Notes under the pieces: generated by a model
The model's database searches: none
What the model was told of the DNA's origin: nothing
What the model saw: only the letters and a program-made list of their open reading frames with translations
Translations under genes and position numbers: made by a program
Part shown: piece by piece, positions 1-7,200 of the stretch
How positions within the stretch are numbered: position 1 is the stretch's first letter
Layout of the letters: every line of letters starts with the position of its first letter
Source of the DNA: Arenicellales bacterium
Lineage (GTDB): Bacteria; Pseudomonadota; Gammaproteobacteria; Arenicellales; UBA868
Direction of reading: 5' to 3'
Assembly (NCBI GenBank): GCA_028825345.1
Contig: JAPKAJ010000027.1
Coordinates: 1 to 14,867, forward strand
DNA: 14,867 nt

Positions 1-295
1 GGGTATCAAAGGTGGTCGTCTCGCTTGCATCAACGCCGGTGGCCGAGGCATACAACAACGCATAGTCATCGGTACTCGACAGGTAGCACACGTAAAACCA
101 GCTGCCCGTGGGGTACTCAAAGTTCAGTTTTAACTTAGCCCCGGATGCAACAGCTGCACCGTTTTCGACTACATACAACTCCTGGTCATCGTGCTGGCCG
201 ATAAAACCATAATGAAAAGTAAGCTGCTGCGCAGCCACCGGCATGGCCAGGACGGCAACAAGAACAGCGATAAAGCTGATTGCAAGTCTTTTCAT
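1..295 (-). CDS. Small exported protein, 3' end cut by window edge
   Basis: The first 98 codons are present and the frame runs off the left edge. Residues 1 to about 22 form a clear signal peptide: MKR, then a hydrophobic run ending near PVAAQQ. The mature part begins QLTFHYGFIGQ and continues with a beta-rich stretch (SGAKLKLNFEY, GSWFYVCYLSST, ALLYAS). That stretch faintly resembles DUF4384-type domains, which have a 'low-level property of soluble strands around a cell-surface value' layout, but this is only a resemblance. The start ATG at 295-293 is supported by a GGAGG Shine-Dalgarno (306-310) ten bases upstream. It lies downstream of puuD on the same strand but 323 bp away, so it probably has its own promoter. 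A CRP-like palindrome sits about 130 bp upstream of the start codon. No specific function is assigned. Confidence 0.75.
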   Translation of the reverse strand, partial: MKRLAISFIAVLVAVLAMPVAAQQLTFHYGFIGQHDDQELYVVENGAAVASGAKLKLNFEYPTGSWFYVCYLSSTDDYALLYASATGVDASETTTFDT

Positions 296-305
296 AACCA
301 AGTTA

Positions 306-310
306 CCTCC
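306..310 (-). promoter_or_regulatory. Ribosome binding site of the small exported protein
   Basis: GGAGG on the minus strand, ten bases before the ATG at 295-293. It fixes the start and supports the frame as a real gene although it is cut by the window edge. Confidence 0.65.
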
Positions 311-419
311 CGCCGGCCGGCGAACCCACTTAAGTGATCCGGGGCAGCGTATAACGACAATGTATCATCAATTTTCATGGCTTAGGATCACAAGCCTGAC
401 AGAGGTGTTTTTAAGGTGC

Positions 420-435
420 AGTGACGGCGGTCACA
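420..435. promoter_or_regulatory. CRP/Vfr-like palindrome, copy 1
   Basis: AGTGA-CGGCGG-TCACA. It matches the CRP consensus TGTGA-N6-TCACA with one mismatch, and differs from the second site in this window (2211-2226) at only two of 16 bases, sharing even most of the spacer. Its centre is about 132 bp upstream of the start codon of the minus-strand small exported protein, the only gene start it faces closely. Binding is inferred from the motif only. Confidence 0.5.
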
Positions 436-618
436 CGATTCTGCTGCTGTAACAGCACCACTTACCGTGTGTCTGAGCCGTCAGTTTTACTCGTAGTGTC
501 TTGGTCTTTAGAGACTTGAATGGTTTTCGTGGCAACAGCATCACCGGACCACTGCGTGCCGTCCAGAAATGGCGAGGGGAAGTCTTCACTGCTATTTGTT
601 AGAGGGAGGAGCGGAGGA

Positions 619-1809
619 TCAGGGCTTTTGCGCCTTCAGCCACTGGCCCAGTTCGCCGCGCTCGGCCGGTGTCATGCCACTGGCGTTGCCGAGCGGCATC
701 GCCTGGCTGTTAACGGCTTGGGCCAGCACCTGTTCGCGGTAATGGCTGAGGGTATCAAGATTGTCCAGTACGACGCCGGCTGGGGGCGCGCTGAAGGCCG
801 GATTGACGGGCTGAGCTGCATGGCAGCCAGCGCAGTGGGCGGTAACGATCTGCAGGGCGCGCGCGTCACTCACAGCGGCGCTCGATAGGGTCGGCGCGCG
901 TGAGGCGATAAAAAATATCAACCCCAGTGCCAGCAGTACCGCCAGCGGCCACTGCCAGGCGAGCGCCAGGCCACGCCCGCCGCCATGGTGGGTATTGAAG
1001 AAGTGGCGGATCACCCCGCCCGCCAGCACGATAAAGGCGATCACCAACCACCCCCACATCGAGCCGCCAGAGAAGAGCATCGGGTAATGGGCGCTCATCA
1101 TCAGCAGCAGCACCGGCAGGGTGAGGTAGTTGTTGTGCAGCGAGCGCTGTTTGGCCTGGGCGCCGAGTGCTGGATCCGGGGTGTTGCCCGCGACGAGATC
1201 AGCCACGACCTTTTTCTGGTTTGGGATGATCACCACGAACACGTTGGCCGACATGATCGTGCCGATGAGGGCGCCCACATGTAAGAAGGCCGCGCGGTCG
1301 CTGAAGATCTGGGTCAGCAGGTAGGCGCTGACAATGATCAGCGCGAATACCGATAAGGCAAGTGCCGCCGTTGAGCGTCCTATGGGGCAGCGGCACAGTG
1401 CCTCGTAGATAAGCCAACTGCCAATAAGAAAGGCCAGGCTGGCGCCAATCGCTGTGATTGGCGCGAGGTCAGCGCGGCCTGGGTCAATCAGGTAACTGCT
1501 GGCACTGAAGTAGTAGGTGACAACGAGCAGTGCGAAGCCTGAGAGCCAGGTGAAGTAGGCCTCGTACTTAAACCAGTGCAATTCAGTGGGCATCACCTCG
1601 GGCGCCACCGCGTATTTTTGTACGTGGTAAAAACCCCCGCCGTGCACGCTCCACGATTCGCCCGCCACCCCTTTGGCAAGGCCCGCGCGCGCACGCAGGC
1701 TCTGATCCAGCCATATAAAGTAAAAAGACGTGCCAATCCAGGCGATGCCGGCCACCAGATGCAACCAGCGAATCATCAGACTGGCCCAGTCGAGCCAGGG
1801 TATGGTCAC
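619..1809 (-). CDS. puuD: Urate hydroxylase PuuD, membrane protein with C-terminal cytochrome c domain
   Basis: A 396-residue membrane protein that matches the PuuD family of urate-oxidising enzymes: an N-terminal multi-helix membrane domain (residues 1 to about 305) and a C-terminal cytochrome c domain. The haem motif C326-A-G-C329-H330 is visible, with M368 or M378 as candidate axial Met. N-terminal landmarks include WLHLVAGIAWIGTSFYF, GGGFYHVQKY and the conserved HNNYLTLPVLLLMMS segment. In the family, urate is oxidised to 5-hydroxyisourate and electrons pass through the fused cytochrome to the respiratory chain, without making H2O2. Length is typical. The start is a GTG at 1809-1807 with GAGGAG ten bases upstream. 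The upstream region carries a LysR-type dyad and a wrecked divergent LysR gene, suggesting that the gene once had a dedicated regulator. No other purine-degradation gene is in the window. Confidence 0.93.
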   Translation of the reverse strand: MTIPWLDWASLMIRWLHLVAGIAWIGTSFYFIWLDQSLRARAGLAKGVAGESWSVHGGGFYHVQKYAVAPEVMPTELHWFKYEAYFTWLSGFALLVVTYYFSASSYLIDPGRADLAPITAIGASLAFLIGSWLIYEALCRCPIGRSTAALALSVFALIIVSAYLLTQIFSDRAAFLHVGALIGTIMSANVFVVIIPNQKKVVADLVAGNTPDPALGAQAKQRSLHNNYLTLPVLLLMMSAHYPMLFSGGSMWGWLVIAFIVLAGGVIRHFFNTHHGGGRGLALAWQWPLAVLLALGLIFFIASRAPTLSSAAVSDARALQIVTAHCAGCHAAQPVNPAFSAPPAGVVLDNLDTLSHYREQVLAQAVNSQAMPLGNASGMTPAERGELGQWLKAQKP

Positions 1810-1875
1810 GATGCGGTTTCTCCTCTCGTTAAATCAGCGGTCTGAGTTATTGCCAGCAAGGCCTGAATCCTAAAC

Positions 1876-1898
1876 CGATTTCGTTTTCAGAAAAATCG
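1876..1898. promoter_or_regulatory. LysR-type operator-like dyad
   Basis: CGATTT, an 11-base spacer, then AAATCG: a perfect 6-base inverted repeat containing the T-N11-A core used by LysR-type regulators. It lies between two divergent starts, 67 bp upstream of the puuD GTG and 40 bp upstream of the ATG of the broken LysR gene, where such regulators normally bind to control both genes. Function is inferred. Confidence 0.5.
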
Positions 1899-1938
1899 CT
1901 ACTATCGCAAAGGACTTTATCAGTTTTTTTGAAAATCA

Positions 1939-2096
1939 ATGGAAACAGACGATTTGGTGTTTTTTGTACGGGTTGCGGAACTTCGGCAGTCTGACTGCCA
2001 CCGCGGGTGCGACTGTTTATAGATTTTCTGCTGGAGCGCTTCGGTGATCCCCCGTACTGGGAAGAAGACCTTGGGAAGATTGCCGGTCTGGCATAG
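1939..2096 (+). pseudogene. LysR-family regulator remnant, N- and C-terminal ends joined by internal deletion
   Basis: The ATG at 1939 opens METDDLVFFVRVAE, a typical LysR N-terminus (first helix of the winged HTH). A shift after codon 14 is needed to continue with GSLTATAGAT (1985-2014), matching the GSLTAAAR of intact family members. A third frame from 2016 then reads FIDFLLERFGDPPYWEEDL and ends at TAG (2094-2096). That is the usual LysR C-terminus (a terminal helix of the RVFIDFLxERF type ending near PYW). Intact members are about 300 residues, so some 250 codons are missing at the junction near 2015. The gene is divergent from puuD, the standard layout for a LysR regulator and its target. 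It cannot encode a working regulator as read. Confidence 0.8.
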
Positions 2097-2210
2097 GATT
2101 AAGGGCGGATGATCTTGATCTTTTTGCCGGAGTGCCGGTGTACGCCTTGGTTCATTGGGCCAAAACCGTGGCACCGGTTGGAGCACGGCGCCCCATCAAT
2201 AGCGATATGA

Positions 2211-2226
2211 TGTGATGGCGGTCACA
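2211..2226. promoter_or_regulatory. CRP/Vfr-like palindrome, copy 2 (perfect consensus)
   Basis: TGTGA-TGGCGG-TCACA matches both half-sites of the CRP/Vfr consensus exactly. The centre is about 95 bp upstream of the protease ATG. A CATAGT element at 2249-2254 would place transcription start near 2260, with the palindrome centred near -41.5, the geometry of a class II CRP-activated promoter. This suggests cAMP-linked control of the protease, small protein and PilY1-like genes. Confidence 0.65.
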
Positions 2227-2248
2227 TTAAAATGCACAACAACCGGCC

Positions 2249-2254
2249 CATAGT
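2249..2254 (+). promoter_or_regulatory. Candidate -10 element of the protease operon
   Basis: CATAGT matches TATAAT at 4 of 6 positions. It is chosen only because its spacing to the CRP-like palindrome suits class II activation. There is no good -35 hexamer, which is common in such promoters. Confidence 0.3.
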
Positions 2255-2312
2255 AAAAAACTGACTGGGTCTGCGACCTGCAATCTCCGGGATTTTGAAA
2301 AAGGGGCCGACA

Positions 2313-3812
2313 ATGCCACTTGCGCGTAAATTGGGTAAGACGGTTGTACTGATAACCTGGGTTGTCGGGGTACTCGTGCCTCAGTTTGGCGCTGCGGATG
2401 AATTGCCGCCAGCAGCCAAAGGCAACCCGATCGTGGTATTTACCCGTATGGCGCCGGGGCCCGATGACGATGGTCCCGGGCGTATGCTGCTCGAGCGTAT
2501 TAAGGACGACAAGACGCTGCGGGTCATGGTGGGTATCGATTTCGATATGGTGGCGCCGCACGAGCTATCCAGCGCGGACATTGCAGCGCAGGCGGCCGAC
2601 ATGGCCAAGGTACAGCGTGGCGTGCTGGGGCGAGTCTTTGCGGTTGGTGGCAAAGGGGTGCTCTGGCAGTTCAAAGATATTCCTTTCATCACACTCGAGG
2701 TTAACCGCGAGCAGTTGCGCAAAGTGCTTGTGGATCCTGCCGTGGTCAGTGTGCAGGAGGATGCCGTTGCGGCACCGATGCTGAACGACAGCACGGATGT
2801 GATTCGCGCCGATCAGTTGTGGAGCATGACACCGGCGCTGCGCGGCAAGGGCCAGGCAATAGCAATCCTCGATACCGGAAGTAATCACGATACCATGCTT
2901 AAAGACCGTGTGGTTGCAGGCGGATGCTTTTCGAGCAGCTACTGGTATTACCCTTCGCAGTCATTGTGTATCGGCGGCGCATCTTCGCGAACCGGTTTGT
3001 CCGCTGGCAGCAACTGCCCGACAACGGTAGGCGGCTGTAATCACGGCACCCACGTTGCCACCATTGCGGCTGGGGATGACGGCTCGCTGCGCGGTGTGGC
3101 TCGTGAGGCCGGAATTATCCGGGTGCAGGTATTCTCCAAGTTCACCAGCAGTTACTGGTGCGGCGGTTATGCGCCTTGCGTGATGTCCTATGGCTCCGAC
3201 CAGGTACGCGGGCTGGAGTATGTTTACAGTCTGCGCAATACTTTGGATATCGCCGCCGTTAATATGAGTCTGGGCGGGGGTTATTATTCTTCTGCCTGTG
3301 ACAGCCGTGCCCCGGCAATCGCCTCAATTATCAACCGGCTGACGAGCGCCGGTATTGCCGTGGTGATTGCTGCCGGCAACAGTGGCATGAACGGCTACAT
3401 CAGTTATCCGGCGTGTATCAGCAATGCAGTTGCCGTGGGTAGTTCGACCAAGACTGATGGCTTGTCGTCTTTTTCAAACCATTCGGCCCTGGTTGATCTG
3501 TTGGCGCCGGGCCATAACATCTATGCCGGGGTGCCCAGTCGTTCTTATAGGCGCATGAGTGGAACATCGATGGCGGCGCCGCACGTGGCCGGCGCTTTCG
3601 CTCTTTTGAAAAGTTACGATCCCAATGCCACGGTGGCCCAACTGCAAACGGCACTGGAATGTACCGGTGAGCCTATTGCACGTGGCGGGGTCAGTCGTAA
3701 TCGTATCGATATGCGCAGCGCTTACCAGTTTTTAAAAAAAGGCATGGCGGGGTGCAAAAAGGCAGAAGATGCATCCACGCCCGACTGGGTTCCACGTCAC
3801 GGCTGGTTCTGA
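2313..3812 (+). CDS. Exported S8 family (subtilisin-like) serine protease
   Basis: A 499-residue preproprotease. A signal peptide covers residues 1 to about 29 (ARK, then a hydrophobic core, then FGAADE). An I9-like propeptide spans about 55-155, followed by the S8 catalytic domain at about 165-480. The triad is visible: Asp187 in ILDTGS, His244 in NHGTHVATIAAG, and Ser419 in MSGTSMAAPHVAGA; the oxyanion Asn356 is in AAGNSG. Several Cys pairs lie in loops between the Asp and His motifs and around YWCGGYAPC, suggesting disulfide bonds in an exported enzyme. ATG at 2313 is preferred to the in-frame TTG at 2295 because AAGGGG precedes it at normal spacing and the signal peptide then starts properly. 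One base separates its stop from the next start, so it heads a compact gene group with the PilY1-like gene. It may process surface or filament proteins of the neighbouring system, or be a secreted substrate; neither is shown. Confidence 0.93.
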   Translation: MPLARKLGKTVVLITWVVGVLVPQFGAADELPPAAKGNPIVVFTRMAPGPDDDGPGRMLLERIKDDKTLRVMVGIDFDMVAPHELSSADIAAQAADMAKVQRGVLGRVFAVGGKGVLWQFKDIPFITLEVNREQLRKVLVDPAVVSVQEDAVAAPMLNDSTDVIRADQLWSMTPALRGKGQAIAILDTGSNHDTMLKDRVVAGGCFSSSYWYYPSQSLCIGGASSRTGLSAGSNCPTTVGGCNHGTHVATIAAGDDGSLRGVAREAGIIRVQVFSKFTSSYWCGGYAPCVMSYGSDQVRGLEYVYSLRNTLDIAAVNMSLGGGYYSSACDSRAPAIASIINRLTSAGIAVVIAAGNSGMNGYISYPACISNAVAVGSSTKTDGLSSFSNHSALVDLLAPGHNIYAGVPSRSYRRMSGTSMAAPHVAGAFALLKSYDPNATVAQLQTALECTGEPIARGGVSRNRIDMRSAYQFLKKGMAGCKKAEDASTPDWVPRHGWF

Positions 3813-3813
3813 C

Positions 3814-4209
3814 ATGGCGCGTTTTACTGCTTTACGTATGACAGGCAGGCGTCATGCTTTGGTCGGCAGACATATCTCGGCCAGCATTTTAGTAGCGACG
3901 CTGGCGATTTTTTCGCCACTATCAGTTGCGCAGCAAAGCCAAGATATCGCCGTCATGCTGCATACCATCCAGGGCCTTGAAAATCTGCGCTACGAGATCC
4001 TTTATGAGCGTGACCGTTTCAATGCCTCCCCGGCGCCAGTCGGTGAAGCAGCACTTGAAACCTGGCGGGCCGTGGCTGAGGACATCAAGTTGACGCTCGC
4101 CGAGATCGAAGTGGCGCTTGCCGATCTTCGTCAGCGTTATCGCGATAGCGGTGGAGCTGCTGTGAAGGCGCCGCCGGCCAGCGAGATGCCGCCGTTGTTA
4201 CCCGAGTAA
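3814..4209 (+). CDS. Small exported helical protein of unknown function
   Basis: 131 residues. A basic N-terminus (MARFTALRMTGRRHALVGRH) leads to a hydrophobic segment and a likely signal-peptidase site at SVAQQS. The mature part is short, acidic and mainly helical (IQGLENLRYEILYERDR; ALETWRAVAEDIKLTLAEIEVALADLRQRY) and may form a coiled coil. It ends in a Pro-rich tail (PPASEMPPLLPE). I chose ATG 3814, one base after the protease stop. An upstream in-frame ATG at 3769 would overlap the protease and delay the signal peptide; ATG 3838 is also possible. None has a strong Shine-Dalgarno, so translation is probably coupled. The next gene starts three bases after its stop. I do not recognise a family. 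Position suggests a partner of the PilY1-like protein or the protease. Confidence 0.75.
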   Translation: MARFTALRMTGRRHALVGRHISASILVATLAIFSPLSVAQQSQDIAVMLHTIQGLENLRYEILYERDRFNASPAPVGEAALETWRAVAEDIKLTLAEIEVALADLRQRYRDSGGAAVKAPPASEMPPLLPE

Positions 4210-4212
4210 ATA

Positions 4213-7200
4213 ATGAACAGCCCGCTATCGTACAAACTGTTTCGCAGCGCTGTCTTGGCGCTGGCCTGTGGCTGGCTGCCCGCCGCTATGGCGGCCCCCG
4301 GGCCACTGGCCCAGACCCCGATCCTGACCTCAGCCGCCAGTGCACCCAATATCCTGATCGTAATTGACGACTCGGGTTCTATGGGTTGGCGACGCTCCGG
4401 CCAGCCTAAAACGCCGATGCGCTCAGCACAAAGTGCCGCTATTGCGTTACTGGATTCCCTCAGCAAAGTCCGGGTTGGGGTCGGCTCGTTCAGCCGTTAC
4501 AACTTTGGTGGCGAACTCGATCAGCCCATAGTCGATCTGGATACCAATCGAGCCCTGATCTATACAGCGATCAACAAGCTGTCTCCTGGCGGCGGCACGC
4601 CATTGGTGGGTACGCTACAGCATATGGGCCGTTACTTTGTGGGTCTTGGCGGTCCCAGCAACCCTGGCAACAGTGCCTCGGCAAGCTGCACTGCTAACGG
4701 CCAGTACCAGGGCGCACTGACCCTGCATCCGGATGACGCACCGCGCGAGTTCTCGCTAAGCAAGGTTTTGCCAAGCGGACCGCACAAAGGATGGAAAAAA
4801 GCAGCAGCGCAATCACCGGTTTGTCACTGGTGCCAGAAGAATTTTCTTATCCTGCTGACCGACGGCTGGGGCTGGGGTAATGCCTCGAAACCACTGCGCA
4901 GCTACTGCCCCACCTGCTATCACCCGTTGATCAGTGTGGCCGCGGCGCTTAATGATATCGACCTGCGTCCAGATGTCGATGAGTTCGATGGCAGCGAGTC
5001 GAAAAACAACCTGATCACCTACACCATCGGTTTTCATACCAGCCAGACTCTGCTTAAAGAAACCGCCAAAAAAGGTGGCGGGCTTTATTTCGAGGCGGAC
5101 AACGAGACCGAGCTTAAGGTCGCCTTTGCCAAGATCGGCGAGGATATCCTGGCGCATACCAGCGGCTCGGCATCGGCCGCCACTTTCAGTACCAGTTTGC
5201 TCAAGACCGGCACGGATCTTTACCTCACCACCTTTAACACCGAGTACTGGACTGGGGACGTGATAGCGGGCACCCTGGATGCCAGGGGCCGACCAGGTGC
5301 CGTGCGCTGGTCAGCGGCAAAGCAGCTCGATACCGCCAGCGATCCGGGCACGCGGGTAATGCTGACCTGGAACAGTGAGAAAAATCCGCCGATCAGCTCT
5401 TGTCCCAGCTCGTCGAGAAAAGCCAAAGTGCCCAAGGCACGCCCGGGTGGTATTCCCTTTCGCTGGGATTATCTGTCGACACTGCAGCAGCGCGACCTGC
5501 TGAAGCAGGCGAGCGTTGCAGGCAATCTGGTCTTTGAGCGCAAATGGGGCACCTCCGGCACAGGCAGTGGCCGGTTCGCACTACCTTTTGACATCGCCAC
5601 TGACAGCAAGGGCAACGTCTATGTGGTGGATTACAACAACCACCTGGTGCAAAAGTTCGATATTGACGGCAACTTTCTCACCCAGTGGGGTGGCAGGGGT
5701 TCAGGCAACACCAGCCTGGACTATCCAGTAGGTATCGCGACCGATATGCATGACAATGTTTATGTCGCCCAGCACGGCTCGCACACGGTTAAAAAATTCT
5801 CCTCGGCAGGCGAGTATCTTGCCAGTGTCGGCGGTTACGGGCTTGAACCGGACCAGCTTTATTACCCCTTTGATGTTGCAGTTGATTCGGCCGGCAATAT
5901 CTATGTGGTTGAACTGCAGAATCACCGCATCAAGGTGTTCGACCCGAGCGGGCGGTATCTGCACGAGTGGGGCGGCAGGGGAAGTTCCGAGGGTAGATTC
6001 TGGAGCCCTAACCGGATCGCGATCGATCTTGGAGACAACGTATATGTTTCGGATTACGTCAATCACCGAATTCAAAAGTTCGATACCGATGGCAAGTTTC
6101 TGGCCCAGTGGGGCAGTTACGGCACCGGCAACGGGCAGTTCCGTTACCCCTATGGCGTGGCCACCGATGGCAGTGGCAATGTGTTCGTGGTGGAGTATTT
6201 CAACCGTGTGCAGCAGTTTGATGCTGCAGGTAACTTTATAGAGCAGTGGGGCACAACCGGGTCAGGTGATGGCCAGTTCAAGTATCCCCGGGGTATCGGC
6301 GTGTACGATGGCGGTGTTTGTGCCGGCTCAAGTTTTTTTGTGGCCGATGCCTATAACAATCGAGTGCAAAAATTCTCCAGCCCCGGCAGCACCAGCATCA
6401 GCACTGATATTGGCAAGGCACGACTGCGCTATGTTCGCGGTGAGCGCACCAATGAGGGCAAAGGTTGGGATTTTCGCCAGCGCGAGAGCCTGCTTGGCGA
6501 TATCATCCATTCTTCAGCTGTTTATGTGGGTAAGCCCTCTCTGAACTGGCCCTCGGGCGGTAGTTTCCCAAGCGGAGATAACGCCTATTCGGGTTTTGCC
6601 AAAGACAAACGTAACCGCCGGGCAATCGTGGCCGCCGGCGCTAACGATGGCATGTTGCATGTTTTCGCGGCTGATACCGGCAAGGAACTGCTTGCCTATT
6701 TGCCGGGCAATCTTTTCTCTACAGCGCCCAGCGAGGGATACCACTACCTGACCGATCCCGACTACGCGCATCGCTATTACGTGGACGGCACACCGGCTGT
6801 GTCGGATGTGTTTATCCCTTCGCGTTTTTCCACTTCGCCGCACTGGCGCAGCGTGTTGGTGGGTATAGAGGGTTCGGGCGGGCGCGGTCTTTTTGCCCTG
6901 GACCTGACTGATCCAAATCGTTTTGCTGAGGCCAATGCAACTGATCTGGTGCTGTGGGAGTTCTCCAGCGCAGATGATCCGCATCTGGGGCGTACGCTGG
7001 CCCGGCCGACCATCGCACTGCTGCCCAATGGGCGCTGGGCGGCAATCGTCGGCAACGGTTATGAGCACACGGCTACCGGTACTACCTCGTCAGGGCAGGC
7101 TGAGCTTTTCATCATCTACCTTGATGGCGGTCTGGATCGAAAGTGGAGCGAGGGACGTGATTACCTGCGTATTCCCACCGGAGTCGGATCGGTCACACAG

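Larger units (their letters stand above)
296..618. other. Intergenic region between puuD and the small exported protein
   Basis: About 320 bp without a convincing gene. It holds the Shine-Dalgarno of the leftmost gene and a CRP-like palindrome at 420-435. A weak hairpin (TGCTG-N6-CAGCA) lies near 441-456. I see no T-tailed terminator after puuD. The short plus-strand open frames here have no recognisable protein features. Confidence 0.6.
1810..2312. other. Intergenic region between puuD and the protease gene
   Basis: About 500 bp without an intact gene. From left to right it holds the puuD Shine-Dalgarno (1820-1825), a LysR-type dyad (1876-1898), a LysR pseudogene remnant (1939-2096), a small dyad AACCG-N6-CGGTT (2164-2179), a perfect CRP-like palindrome (2211-2226) and a candidate -10 element (2249-2254). 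The minus-strand open frame across 1920-2186 has no recognisable features and is antisense to the remnant. Confidence 0.7.

Noticed and set aside
243..452. 69-codon plus-strand open frame
   Set aside because: Antisense to the signal peptide and Shine-Dalgarno of the leftmost gene, and covers the CRP-like site.
520..888. 122-codon plus-strand open frame
   Set aside because: Lies mostly antisense to the well-supported puuD cytochrome domain and has no recognisable features.
2164..2179. Dyad AACCG-N6-CGGTT considered as a terminator or operator
   Set aside because: No T tract follows, the stem is only five base pairs, and no partner site is seen.
1920..2186. 88-codon minus-strand open frame
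   Set aside because: Antisense to the LysR remnant, with no protein family features or ribosome binding site.
2295..2312. TTG start extending the protease by six codons
   Set aside because: It would lack a proper Shine-Dalgarno and put extra residues before a complete signal peptide; ATG 2313 is better.
6514..7068. 184-codon minus-strand open frame
   Set aside because: Shadow of the PilY1-like coding sequence, with no features of its own.
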